Positions 9,047 through 18,078 of a DNA stretch of 64,000 nt are shown here, in pieces; position 1 is the first letter of the stretch; the number at the start of each line of letters is the position of its first letter. The notes below the pieces were generated by a model, which did not search any database, was not told where the DNA came from, and was given only the letters and a program-made list of their open reading frames with translations. The translations under genes were made by a program, and so were the position numbers. Source of the DNA: JACMRI01 sp043778625 (GTDB lineage Bacteria > Bacteroidota > Bacteroidia > UBA4408); contig JAYWFU010000044.1 of the NCBI GenBank assembly GCA_043778625.1, positions 23,281 through 87,280 of the forward strand, in the 5' to 3' direction.

Positions 9047-10354
9047 TTAGTAACGATAAGTATCAGCTTTGTAAGGGCCTTGTGGTGTTACGCCAATATA
9101 ATCAGCTTGTTCGCCAGTTAAAGTATCTAACTCAACACCTATTTTAGCAAGATGTAAAAATGCTACTTTTTCATCTAAATGCTTAGGCAATACATACACT
9201 TCGTTTTCATACTTACCTACATTTTGCCATAATTCTAATTGAGCTAATGTTTGGTTAGTAAATGAGTTACTCATTACAAACGATGGGTGACCAGTAGCGC
9301 AACCTAAGTTTACTAAACGACCTTCGGCCAATATAATTAAGTCTTTACCATCAATAGTATATTTATCCACTTGTGGTTTAATAACATCTTTAGTTGAACC
9401 GTATGCTTTGTTTAACCAAGCCATATCAATTTCGTTATCAAAATGCCCAATGTTACATACGATAGTTTTGTCTTTCATTGCACGGAAATGTTTTTCGCTT
9501 ACAATATTAACGTTACCAGTAGCCGTAACAATAATGTTAGCTTCTTTAATAGCGTTTTCCATGCGTTTAACTTGGTAACCATCCATTGCAGCTTGTAAAG
9601 CACAAATAGGATCGATTTCAGTTACAATTACACGGCAACCGGCATTACGTAACGAATCTGCCGAACCTTTTCCAACATCGCCATAACCTGCAACAACAGC
9701 TACTTTACCAGCCATCATAATATCAGTAGCACGGCGTATAGCATCAACCAACGACTCGCGGCAACCGTATTTGTTATCAAATTTAGATTTAGTAACTGAA
9801 TCGTTAATATTAATAGCAGGCAATGGTAATGTACCCGCTTTTACACGTTCGTGCAAGCGGTGTACACCTGTGGTAGTTTCCTCGCTAATACCACGTATAC
9901 CTTTAGCTAATTCAGGATAACGATCTAATACCATGTTGGTTAAATCTCCACCATCATCAAGTATCATGTTTAACGGTTGCCCATCAGTAAATGCATGTAA
10001 TGTTTGTTCAATACACCAATCAAATTCTTCTTCGTTTAAGCCTTTCCAAGCAAATACAGGTACTCCAGTAGCAGCAATAGCAGCGGCAGCATGATCCTGT
10101 GTTGAGAAAATGTTACATGAACTCCATGATACTTCAGCACCTAATGCAGTTAATGTTTCAATTAATACAGCAGTTTGTATTGTCATGTGTAAGCAACCTG
10201 CAATACGTGCACCTGCTAATGGTTTACTAGCACCAAACTCTTCGCGAAGGCTCATTAATCCTGGCATTTCTGCTTCGGCTAATTCCATTTCTTTACGACC
10301 CCATGCGCTTAACGAAATGTCTTTTACTTTGTAAGGCAACGTTTTAGTTTCCAT
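9047..10354 (-). CDS. ahcY: Adenosylhomocysteinase
   Basis: S-adenosyl-L-homocysteine hydrolase, which reversibly splits SAH into adenosine and homocysteine with bound NAD+ and so keeps the methylation cycle running. The 435-residue length is normal. Visible motifs are the NAD-binding GYGDVGKGSADSLR (about residues 223-236), SNSFTNQTLAQLELW near 363-377, and the conserved C-terminal KADTYRY. Cytoplasmic. It is monocistronic, bounded by a strong terminator downstream. A 7-of-8 match to the -7 element (TACTTTCG on the minus strand, 10405-10412) lies about 50 bases before the start codon. No SAH riboswitch-like structure was recognised in the 90-base leader. Confidence 0.97.
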   Translation of the reverse strand: METKTLPYKVKDISLSAWGRKEMELAEAEMPGLMSLREEFGASKPLAGARIAGCLHMTIQTAVLIETLTALGAEVSWSSCNIFSTQDHAAAAIAATGVPVFAWKGLNEEEFDWCIEQTLHAFTDGQPLNMILDDGGDLTNMVLDRYPELAKGIRGISEETTTGVHRLHERVKAGTLPLPAININDSVTKSKFDNKYGCRESLVDAIRRATDIMMAGKVAVVAGYGDVGKGSADSLRNAGCRVIVTEIDPICALQAAMDGYQVKRMENAIKEANIIVTATGNVNIVSEKHFRAMKDKTIVCNIGHFDNEIDMAWLNKAYGSTKDVIKPQVDKYTIDGKDLIILAEGRLVNLGCATGHPSFVMSNSFTNQTLAQLELWQNVGKYENEVYVLPKHLDEKVAFLHLAKIGVELDTLTGEQADYIGVTPQGPYKADTYRY

Positions 10355-10444
10355 TGTTTTTTTTGTTTTATGATTAGATTATTTATTTTAATTTTTTAAT
10401 AACACGAAAGTACATAATAATTGATATATCCCGTTTAATACCAT

Positions 10445-12805
10445 TTATTTTTTTTCGTTCGCTTTTTGCATTGGGTTACCACCTACGCTTTGTCCACGTC
10501 CTGTTATTTTGCGTTTGTATAGTTCAAATCGGCTAGGTTCGGTAGCAGTATTCCACGTGTTATTTTTTTCGTCAATGTCGGCAGTTTCTTTGTAGGGGTC
10601 CAGTTGTATGGAGGCTACTTGCTTAGTTTTAGCAAAGGTTTTGCTTACGTTAAATTCGTTCTTACGCCACACGTAAGCACTAATGCGGTCAATGGAGTTA
10701 GTACCATCAACATAATTCCATTGAATAATTACTGGAGTAATTCCACCACCTTTATTACTCAAAAACACATCGTAATAATAATTAGCGTTAAGGTCTTTGA
10801 ATGCTGAATCGCTCAGTGTTTCCAAGGTTTCGTATCTATTTACAGGCTTGCGTTCAATTTCAGTTTTAACTTCAGGTAAATAACTGTAATAAAAATCACG
10901 TAAGGAAGTATCGGCATCTACCAAATATTTCATATTAATAGCACGGTTATGTATTTTTGAAATATTGTCAAACTCCTTTGCCTTGGGCTTAATGGTAATA
11001 GTGTCCATTTTAGTAGGTACTTGTTTAGCATTGTTAAGGGTGTAGGTTTTTACGGAGTCTAGCGCTACATCAATAGGTTGTATATCGTAAAACCACGTAC
11101 GCCAAAACCAGTCTAAATCCACGGCAGAGGCGTCTTCCATGGTTCTAAAAAAATCAGCAGGCTCAGGGTGCTTGTATGCCCAGCGGGTGCAATATTGTTT
11201 AAATGCAAAATCAAATAGCTCACGCCCCATAACCGTTTCGCGTAGTATATTAAGCGCAGTAGCAGGCTTAGCATAAGCATTAGGCCCAAAGTGAATAATA
11301 TTTTCGCTGTTTACCATAATAGGTTCTAGTTGTTCTTTGGGTAGGCGCATGTAATCTACTATTTTGTGTGCAGGCCCACGTGACGATGGAAAGTTAGCAT
11401 CAAACTCTTGCTCAGTTAAAAATTGCGTAAATGTATTTAAACCTTCATCTAACCACGACCATTGGCGTTCGTCGCTATTAATAATCATCGGAAAAAAATT
11501 ATGCCCAACCTCGTGTATTACCACGCCAATCATACCGTTTTTAGTGGCTTCGGAGTAGGTGCCGTCTTTTTCGGCACGCCCAAAATTAAAACAAATCATA
11601 GGGTACTCCATACCGCTTGCGGCTTCTATGCTTTGCGCCACAGGATATGCGTAAGGTATGGTATATTTGCTATACGTTTTAATAGTGTGTGCCACGGCTT
11701 TGGTTGAATAACGGCGATAAATAGCGTGGGCTTCTTTACCATAAAAACTCATACACATGGTACGCTTCCCCTCCACTTTTACAGGCATGGCGTCCCACAT
11801 AAATTTGCGCGATGCACCCCATGCAAAATCTCGCACGCTATCCGCCTTAAACACCCATGTTTTAGTGGCAGTTGCACGTGTTTTTTCATTGGCTTTACAT
11901 TCGTCTAACGTAATTATTTCGGTAACGTCAGTATAGTTGTTGCTAGCTTTAGTCCAGCGTTGTAGTTGTGTGGGCGTAAGTAGTTGCGCATAATTTTGGC
12001 ATTCGCCTGTTGAGCACACTATGTGGTCAGCGGGTACAGTCATTTTCACATTAAAATTACCAAAGGCCAATGCAAACTCGCCACGACCTGTAAACTGTTT
12101 GTTTTGCCAACCTTGAAAATCGCTATACACGCACATACGTGGGTACCACTGCGACACGGTAAATATGTAGTTGTTTTCTTCCGCAAAATATTCGTAACCG
12201 CCTCTACCGCCAGTAACCATGCGGTTACTCATTTTGTATTTCCATTTTACAATAAATTTAATTTGTGTTTTTGATGCCAAAGGTTTAGCCAAATCAATAC
12301 GCAACATAGTGTTGTTAATGGTGTAGGGTATAGGCACGCCAAGTTCGTTGGTAATACTAAGTATTTGGCTTCCTAATCCGTTATTAGTCTTAGCTACGTC
12401 TAAGGCACGTACGGTGGCTTCGTCGTAGGGCGAGGACATTTTATTGTTGTCAAAAAAATGATTTTCGGCCGTGGGAGCATGTTCGTTTTCATCTAACTGT
12501 AACCACAAGTACGCAAGTTTATCAGGCGAATTATTATAATACGTTACCGTTTCTTTACCCGTTATGGTTTGTGTTTTTTCGTCGAGTGTAGCATCAATAG
12601 TATAGTCAGCTCGTTGTTGCCAATATTTGCTACCTGGTGCGCCACTAGCGGTACGGTACTCGTTAGGTGTGGGAAGTATAGTGCCTAATTGCTCAAACTT
12701 ATTACCGTGGTTTGACGTAGGATTATTACGAGTATTTTGCGCCATAGCTAATGTGGTAGTTAAACAAATGGCGGTACTTAATTTAATAAAGTGAGTAGTT
12801 ATCAT
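10445..12805 (-). CDS. M1 family metallopeptidase (aminopeptidase N-like)
   Basis: Exported zinc metallopeptidase of the gluzincin M1 family, 786 residues from the ATG at 12805. The frame is open 26 codons further, but the downstream start gives a proper signal peptide (MITTHFIKLSTAICL...AMAQ). The zinc site is HEVGH at about 431-435 followed by the third ligand in WLDEG near 454, i.e. HExxH-x18-E. An exopeptidase-type SGMEYP motif precedes it. The C-terminal tail is basic and lacks a T9SS sorting domain, so a periplasmic or outer-membrane-associated location is likely. It is divergent from the DUF6702 gene, with only 46 bases between the start codons. Confidence 0.92.
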   Translation of the reverse strand: MITTHFIKLSTAICLTTTLAMAQNTRNNPTSNHGNKFEQLGTILPTPNEYRTASGAPGSKYWQQRADYTIDATLDEKTQTITGKETVTYYNNSPDKLAYLWLQLDENEHAPTAENHFFDNNKMSSPYDEATVRALDVAKTNNGLGSQILSITNELGVPIPYTINNTMLRIDLAKPLASKTQIKFIVKWKYKMSNRMVTGGRGGYEYFAEENNYIFTVSQWYPRMCVYSDFQGWQNKQFTGRGEFALAFGNFNVKMTVPADHIVCSTGECQNYAQLLTPTQLQRWTKASNNYTDVTEIITLDECKANEKTRATATKTWVFKADSVRDFAWGASRKFMWDAMPVKVEGKRTMCMSFYGKEAHAIYRRYSTKAVAHTIKTYSKYTIPYAYPVAQSIEAASGMEYPMICFNFGRAEKDGTYSEATKNGMIGVVIHEVGHNFFPMIINSDERQWSWLDEGLNTFTQFLTEQEFDANFPSSRGPAHKIVDYMRLPKEQLEPIMVNSENIIHFGPNAYAKPATALNILRETVMGRELFDFAFKQYCTRWAYKHPEPADFFRTMEDASAVDLDWFWRTWFYDIQPIDVALDSVKTYTLNNAKQVPTKMDTITIKPKAKEFDNISKIHNRAINMKYLVDADTSLRDFYYSYLPEVKTEIERKPVNRYETLETLSDSAFKDLNANYYYDVFLSNKGGGITPVIIQWNYVDGTNSIDRISAYVWRKNEFNVSKTFAKTKQVASIQLDPYKETADIDEKNNTWNTATEPSRFELYKRKITGRGQSVGGNPMQKANEKK

Positions 12806-12820
12806 GTATAATGTAAAGTA

Positions 12821-12848
12821 TAGTTTTGAATATAAAATAGTAGTTTTG
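12821..12848 (+). promoter_or_regulatory. Two tandem -7 elements in the M1/DUF6702 divergent region
   Basis: TAGTTTTG, an exact TAnnTTTG match, occurs at 12821-12828 and again at 12841-12848. Each lies in a 13-bp direct repeat (12821-12833 and 12841-12853). The second copy ends 3 bases before the DUF6702 ATG at 12852, which would give an almost leaderless transcript. The first would give a leader of about 15-20 bases. Which one works is not visible. Confidence 0.5.
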
Positions 12849-12851
12849 AAT

Positions 12852-13385
12852 ATGCTAAAATTAAAAAATAAAATAACGTACACGCTATTGCCACTTATAG
12901 TATTATTGGCGTGGCTACTAAGTAGTGCATTCGCACATAAGTTACACCCTATTTATGTAGGTGTTATTGATATGAATTATGATGCCCCCAAGCGTACTAT
13001 GCAACTATCAATTAAATTATTTGCAAGCGATATTGAAGATGCACTACGCAAACAAACCAAACAGCCTATTGATGTAATACACCCTAAAAATAAAGCAGCA
13101 CTTGATACATTGCTAATTAGATACATTAAAAAACGATTACAACTTACTGTAAACAACCTACCTACAACCCTTATGTACGTAGGTACTGAGTACGAAACCG
13201 ATGGTAGCCTGTACACTTACATTGAACTGCAAAATATAACTTCACCCAAAACTATTGCCGTAAACACTACGTTACTTTACGATTATTTGCCAGAGCAATT
13301 GCTATTAATACACACACAAGTTAACGCAATTAAAAAAAGCACTAAGCTCGTAAACCCGAGTAATAAAGCAATGTTTGAGTTTTAA
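12852..13385 (+). CDS. DUF6702 family protein
   Basis: A 177-residue exported or membrane-anchored protein from the ATG at 12852. An in-frame ATG at 12804 would add 16 residues, but it overlaps the divergent start codon and the promoter-like repeats. A hydrophobic segment (about residues 8-28, TLLPLIVLLAWLLSSAFA) is followed by the HKLHPIYVGVIDMNY start typical of DUF6702 and a beta-rich domain with FASDIEDALRK. Genes of this family are often found beside M1 metallopeptidases in Bacteroidota; here the two are divergent. Function unknown. Confidence 0.8.
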   Translation: MLKLKNKITYTLLPLIVLLAWLLSSAFAHKLHPIYVGVIDMNYDAPKRTMQLSIKLFASDIEDALRKQTKQPIDVIHPKNKAALDTLLIRYIKKRLQLTVNNLPTTLMYVGTEYETDGSLYTYIELQNITSPKTIAVNTTLLYDYLPEQLLLIHTQVNAIKKSTKLVNPSNKAMFEF

Positions 13386-13509
13386 TTTACTCAAAAAAAG
13401 CACACTAATAACTAGGCTATAATTGTTGTTACAACACCTATTAAACCAATAGCTTACGGAATATTCTAACCAAAAAAACACTATTCTTGTACAATCATAT
13501 TTAGCACTT

Positions 13510-14595
13510 ATGTACTTATCAAAATTATCGTTACTGCAATTTAAAAATCATGCTGTGCAAGATTTTGAACTTCACCCTAAACTCAATGTTATTACGGGTT
13601 TAAACGGTAGCGGAAAAACTAATATACTAGATGCTATTTATTACCTATCGTTTTGCAAAAGCTACTTTAATACTACCGATGCACAAAACATAAAACGCGA
13701 TGCCGATTTTTTTGTACTGCAGGGTACTTACCACATTAACGACGGAGTAGAAAATGTAGTATGCTCGTTAAAACGAAATCAAAAAAAAACAATAAAGCGT
13801 AACCAAAAAGAATACGAACGCCTAACCGACCACATAGGCTTGTTTCCGCTGGTAATGGTATCGCCCAACGATATTGTACTGCTGTACGACGGTAGCGAGG
13901 AGCGCCGTAAATTTATGGATAGTGTAATAGCACAGTACGACAAAACATACCTACACAATTTGTTGCAATACAACAAAGCTTTGCAGCAACGTAATGCACT
14001 ACTCAAATTTTTTATCGAAAACAATAGATTTGATGCCATAAGCCTAGAGGTATGGACAGAAACATTAATTAAGTGCGGTACTTATTTACACGATACACGC
14101 AAAAAATTTATGCTCCTGTTTGAAGGTATTGTACTAGCCACCTATAACGAAATAGCCAACGTTAATGATAATGTAACCCTACATTACGAAACACAATTAA
14201 GCACCTACACTTACACTCAAGGCATGGCTAATAGCCTACAACGCGACCGTAGCGCAGGGCTTACCACATTTGGCGTACACAAAGATGATTTAGTGTTTAA
14301 GATAGATGATTTTCCGTTAAAAAAAATGGCATCGCAGGGGCAACAAAAAACTTTTTTGCTGGCTTTGCGCATGGCGCAATACGCTTTGCTTAGCAAGCAT
14401 TGTGGGCGCACACCACTACTATTGCTAGATGATATTTACGATAAGTTAGATACGGTACGAGTGGCTAATTTGTTACAACATGTTATTAGTCCGAATTTTG
14501 GGCAAGTGTTTATTACTCACACCAATAACAGTATGCTTATAGCTACCCTACAAGAGTTGCAGGTGCAGTACAACCATATTGTGCTTAGTGAGTAA
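13510..14595 (+). CDS. recF: DNA replication/repair protein RecF
   Basis: SMC-like ATPase that loads RecA at single-strand gaps together with RecO and RecR. At 361 residues it has the normal length. Walker A is GLNGSGKT at 30-37, the ABC-type signature is SQGQQKTFLLALRMAQ near 278-293, and Walker B is LLLLDDIYDKLD near 307-318. Cytoplasmic. A 7-of-8 -7 element (TATTCTTG) lies about 45 bases upstream. The last 11 bases overlap the 3' end of the convergent T9SS cargo gene. No dnaA or gyrB is nearby, as is usual for Bacteroidota recF. Confidence 0.95.
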   Translation: MYLSKLSLLQFKNHAVQDFELHPKLNVITGLNGSGKTNILDAIYYLSFCKSYFNTTDAQNIKRDADFFVLQGTYHINDGVENVVCSLKRNQKKTIKRNQKEYERLTDHIGLFPLVMVSPNDIVLLYDGSEERRKFMDSVIAQYDKTYLHNLLQYNKALQQRNALLKFFIENNRFDAISLEVWTETLIKCGTYLHDTRKKFMLLFEGIVLATYNEIANVNDNVTLHYETQLSTYTYTQGMANSLQRDRSAGLTTFGVHKDDLVFKIDDFPLKKMASQGQQKTFLLALRMAQYALLSKHCGRTPLLLLDDIYDKLDTVRVANLLQHVISPNFGQVFITHTNNSMLIATLQELQVQYNHIVLSE

Positions 14596-15550
14596 TTACA
14601 AACTTGCCTCTAAGCACTGCGTTATTAGCAAGCGGTAATGCAAACAAATAAACACCTGCACTTAACGTAGCAACACTTAATTTTTGATCTGTTAATTTAC
14701 TACTAATACGTACATTACCATTACTGTCATACACCATTATTGTATTGTTGTGTGCTTGTAAGTTAGTAAACACTAATTCGTTATTTGTAATTAGCCAATT
14801 ACCAACATTAGCAATATTTACAGGAGTTATTATTGCGGTAGTAGTACTGCTTAATTTTAAGGGTAATAGGGCTAAATCTACATCAGCACCTGTGGCAAAA
14901 TTCCAATTACTTTTTATACTACCCCAACTATTGTCCACTGCCATTTCGTAGGCAAATGGTGTGGTTGAATTACAGTTGCTATACGTGCTATATATGCCTG
15001 TGGTATCGCCCACGTGGTTGGGGAGTACATAACTCACAAAAAAATCAGTGCTTACCGTAACTGCGGGCGAAAACGTAAATGTATTAAACGCATTACTCGT
15101 TAGTAAATGTTGTGGCACAAAATTACTTGTGGCCAGTAACGTACCTGGCTTTCCGTTACTGTTTTTATTATACAATTTTATTGTACTACCCACAGTAGCA
15201 CTGCTGCCTGATGCTTTGGTGTATACCATGGCCAAACAGCCCGTAAGTGTAATGGTATTAGTGTTGTTGTACAGCTGAGCTTTTTCTATATCGTTATATA
15301 CATTAGTACCTGTTATAAAGCCTGAATCTCGTGGGGTGTGATAATCGCAAAAATACAAAGTGTTAGGCGTTGTAGCTGCGGTATAACAAGGCAATGCGTA
15401 CGACAATGGTTTTAAAGTATCGTTAACCGTTGTACTATTTGCAATTACACTAATTGATGTGGCGGGCGCATTAATAGGACTAAACGATTTTTGCGCTGAC
15501 GCAATTACAGGAGTTACTATAATTAATAACAGTACGTAAGTATGTTTCAT
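14585..15550 (-). CDS. T9SS type A sorting domain-containing secreted protein
   Basis: A 321-residue exported protein from the ATG at 15550; an upstream in-frame start at 15565 would lie inside the preceding gene. Signal peptide about 1-20 (MKHTYVLLLIIV...SAQK). The central region (about 45-235) is an all-beta domain of unrecognised family, and the final 75 residues are a T9SS type A sorting domain (DSNGNVRISSK, LSAGVYLFALP, GKFVITH). It starts 5 bases after the stop of the chitosanase-like gene, so the two are probably cotranscribed and functionally linked. The specific role is not known. Confidence 0.82.
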   Translation of the reverse strand: MKHTYVLLLIIVTPVIASAQKSFSPINAPATSISVIANSTTVNDTLKPLSYALPCYTAATTPNTLYFCDYHTPRDSGFITGTNVYNDIEKAQLYNNTNTITLTGCLAMVYTKASGSSATVGSTIKLYNKNSNGKPGTLLATSNFVPQHLLTSNAFNTFTFSPAVTVSTDFFVSYVLPNHVGDTTGIYSTYSNCNSTTPFAYEMAVDNSWGSIKSNWNFATGADVDLALLPLKLSSTTTAIITPVNIANVGNWLITNNELVFTNLQAHNNTIMVYDSNGNVRISSKLTDQKLSVATLSAGVYLFALPLANNAVLRGKFVITH

Positions 15551-15555
15551 AAGTG

Positions 15556-16374
15556 TTATAAGCAAGCGGTTAGTGATACGCCTCCTAATTTTTTCATGTT
15601 AGCGGCACCTATATTATTTATTTGTGTGAGTGTAGGTATTGTACCTTGCCCAAAGCCTGTACCAGGAAATATAATGTACTCCACTACTTTTGACGATGTC
15701 CCCCCGTTACGAGGGCTATTATTAATACCTAATTGTGTAGCCAAATAAATTGATGCTTCGCCCAAACTCCCTGAGGGGCCTGAATCAGCATAAATGGCGT
15801 AACATGCCTTGCCATTATTTTTATTGTAAACGTAGGCTATATCGCCAATGGTTATACTGCCTGCATTGCGCACCGCTGTAGGTATTACAAAATAGGGTAC
15901 AGTTTCTGAATTAACGTAACGCAATGGATTAGTAGTACCATACGACGAATTAACTAACGACGTAGTAGATACATACATACCTGGCGATGGGTCGGTAGCA
16001 CTTTGTATAATAGGGTTGCCACTGCTATTAGTAACCACTCCCCACCAATTGCCTGTGCTACCTGCATTGGCGGTATAATCTAACCCTGTATTATTAGGGC
16101 CGTAAGCATTAGGCGAGCCATCGGCATCAACTGCCAAACCAGCTTTGTACAACACACAGTTGTAGTTAGTAAGTTTGTACACGCTAATGCTGGCTACGGT
16201 AGTAAGTGTTGTTTTAACACACGTAACAGGTGTTGGCGACGAATTACCTGCCACTGCTGCCGATACCTTACGTGCCGTGTTTACATTAGTTGCACTATTG
16301 GCGTTGGTGTAAGAGTTCTGTTTTTTACAGGCAATACTAAAAAGTAGTAAACAAGCTAAAGTGTTTTTTTTCAT
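15556..16374 (-). CDS. GH75 chitosanase-like lipoprotein
   Basis: A 272-residue lipoprotein matching the glycoside hydrolase family 75 (fungal-type chitosanase) pattern. GH75 enzymes cut beta-1,4 bonds in chitosan. The signal peptide ends in a lipobox with Cys16 (FSIAC). The domain covers about 68-240: AVDADGSPNAYGP near 81-93, NWWGVV near 109-114, PGMYVSTTSL near 131-140, AIYADSGPSGSLGEASIYLA near 193-212, and IIFPGTG near 234-240. Asp197 and Glu206 are spaced like the family's catalytic acid pair. It is likely anchored in the outer membrane. First gene of a two-gene unit with a T9SS cargo. Family assignment is by motif reading; activity is inferred. Confidence 0.8.
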   Translation of the reverse strand: MKKNTLACLLLFSIACKKQNSYTNANSATNVNTARKVSAAVAGNSSPTPVTCVKTTLTTVASISVYKLTNYNCVLYKAGLAVDADGSPNAYGPNNTGLDYTANAGSTGNWWGVVTNSSGNPIIQSATDPSPGMYVSTTSLVNSSYGTTNPLRYVNSETVPYFVIPTAVRNAGSITIGDIAYVYNKNNGKACYAIYADSGPSGSLGEASIYLATQLGINNSPRNGGTSSKVVEYIIFPGTGFGQGTIPTLTQINNIGAANMKKLGGVSLTACL

Positions 16375-16401
16375 TGCATTTCAAATTTTAATTGTAATAA
16401 T

Positions 16402-16409
16402 CAAACTTA
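16402..16409 (-). promoter_or_regulatory. Promoter -7 element of the GH75/T9SS-cargo unit
   Basis: Minus-strand TAAGTTTG is an exact TAnnTTTG match, 27 bases before the start codon at 16374. No convincing -33 element is seen. Confidence 0.5.
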
Positions 16410-16514
16410 GCTGTTTTTTTTAATGTAGTTGTACATTAGCATTAACTAACTGTACAATAAATACTAGTTTTATGCGTTAATAGTTTATACCTAAATTTTT
16501 AAAATATACTTCAC

Positions 16515-18068
16515 ATGCAAAATGTACAAATATTATGGGCTGATGACGAAATAGATTTGTTGCTACCTCACCAACTGTTTTTAAAAGCTAAAGGATACGA
16601 CGTAACTCCTGTAAACAACGGCGCTAGCGCAATAGAGTTAGTACAAAAACAACTTTTTGACATTGTGTTTTTAGATGAAAATATGCCAGGCTTAACAGGC
16701 TTAGAAACATTAGTAAAAATAAAGCAATACAAGCCTCACTTGCCAATAGTAATGATTACTAAAAGCGAGGAAGAAAATATAATGGAAGACGCCATTGGAG
16801 CTAAAATTACCGATTATCTAATAAAGCCTGTAAACCCTACGCAATTATTGCTTTGCCTAAAAAAACATTTAGATGGTAAGCGTATTTTAGAAGAAAAAAC
16901 CACCAGCAATTACATGCAAGATTTTAGAGCCATAGGCACCAGTCTTAGCGATAAAATGGATCATGCCGAGTGGACGGAGCTATACAAAAAGCTAGTATAC
17001 TGGGATATTGAGGTACATAGCAATGCTGATAGTAGTATGAGCGAAGTGTTTTACAACCAAAAAACAGAAGCTAACAATCAGTTTTTTAAATTTGTAGAGC
17101 GCAACTATTTATCGTGGCTTAACGGCACCACTGACGATAAGCCCGACATGAGCCACACCGTGTTTAAAAACCGTATTGCACCACTTATTGATAAAGGCGA
17201 ACCCGTAGTTGTGTTTATGATTGATAACCTACGCCTTGACCAATGGCAGGTAATAGCACCTTACATTAACGAGTTGTTTAATATACAAAGCGACAGTTCG
17301 TATTACAGCATTTTGCCTACGGCCACGCAGTATGCACGCAATGCGTTTTTTAGCGGATTGATGCCTAGCGAAATGGAAAAAAAATATCCAACATGGTGGG
17401 TAAACGACGAAGCCGACGATGCTAAAAATGCACACGAAGCCGATTTTTTGGGCGAACAATTAAAACGCTTAGGTAAAAACGTAAAATACAACTACACCAA
17501 AGTTACCAACATTGACGCAGGAAAGCGCATGGTGGATAACATGAAACACTATAAAGATTATGCACTAAGTGTGGTGGTATATAACTTTGTAGATATGCTT
17601 AGCCATGCCCGCACCGATATGGAAATTATACGCGAACTGGCTGATAATGAAGTGTCGTACCGTAGCGTTACCAAATCGTGGTTTGAACACTCTCCGTTAT
17701 TTGAAGCCATTAAATTTTTGGGGGATAAAAATGTAAAAGTAGTACTCACCACCGACCACGGAACAGTACATGTTAAAGATCCCTCAAAAATTGTGGGCGA
17801 CCGCAACGTTAATACCAACCTACGTTACAAGCAAGGTAAAGCATTAGCCTACGAAGCTAAAGATGTGTTTTTAATTAAAAACCCTGCTGACGGTTTCTTG
17901 CCTCGCCAACACCCAAGTTCATCGTTTGTGTTTGCTAAAACCAATTGTTTTTTTGCTTATCCTAACAACTATGCGCACTACGTTAATTATTATAAAAACA
18001 CGTTTCAACATGGAGGAGTGTCGTTAGAGGAGGTAATAATTCCGTTTGTAGTATTAGGAAAAAAGTAA
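16515..18068 (+). CDS. porX: T9SS response regulator PorX (receiver plus PglZ phosphatase-like domain)
   Basis: Response regulator that with histidine kinase PorY controls T9SS gene expression in Bacteroidota. Residues 1-120 are a CheY-like receiver: acidic cluster Asp10/Asp11, phosphoacceptor Asp54 in FLDENMPG, Thr82 and Lys104. A helical linker (about 120-195) leads to a PglZ-type alkaline-phosphatase-fold domain (about 205-515) with the metal-site motifs MIDNLRLDQW, LPTATQYARN, FVDMLSHARTD and TTDHGTVHV. The 517-residue length is normal. It lacks a DNA-binding domain, as the family does. It is followed 10 bases later by an RsmI-like methyltransferase; PorY is not in the window. Confidence 0.95.
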   Translation: MQNVQILWADDEIDLLLPHQLFLKAKGYDVTPVNNGASAIELVQKQLFDIVFLDENMPGLTGLETLVKIKQYKPHLPIVMITKSEEENIMEDAIGAKITDYLIKPVNPTQLLLCLKKHLDGKRILEEKTTSNYMQDFRAIGTSLSDKMDHAEWTELYKKLVYWDIEVHSNADSSMSEVFYNQKTEANNQFFKFVERNYLSWLNGTTDDKPDMSHTVFKNRIAPLIDKGEPVVVFMIDNLRLDQWQVIAPYINELFNIQSDSSYYSILPTATQYARNAFFSGLMPSEMEKKYPTWWVNDEADDAKNAHEADFLGEQLKRLGKNVKYNYTKVTNIDAGKRMVDNMKHYKDYALSVVVYNFVDMLSHARTDMEIIRELADNEVSYRSVTKSWFEHSPLFEAIKFLGDKNVKVVLTTDHGTVHVKDPSKIVGDRNVNTNLRYKQGKALAYEAKDVFLIKNPADGFLPRQHPSSSFVFAKTNCFFAYPNNYAHYVNYYKNTFQHGGVSLEEVIIPFVVLGKK

Positions 18069-18078
18069 ATTATTACAC

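Noticed and set aside
12804..12851. Upstream start for the DUF6702 gene
   Set aside because: It would overlap the divergent M1 start codon and both -7 elements; the ATG at 12852 gives a better signal segment.
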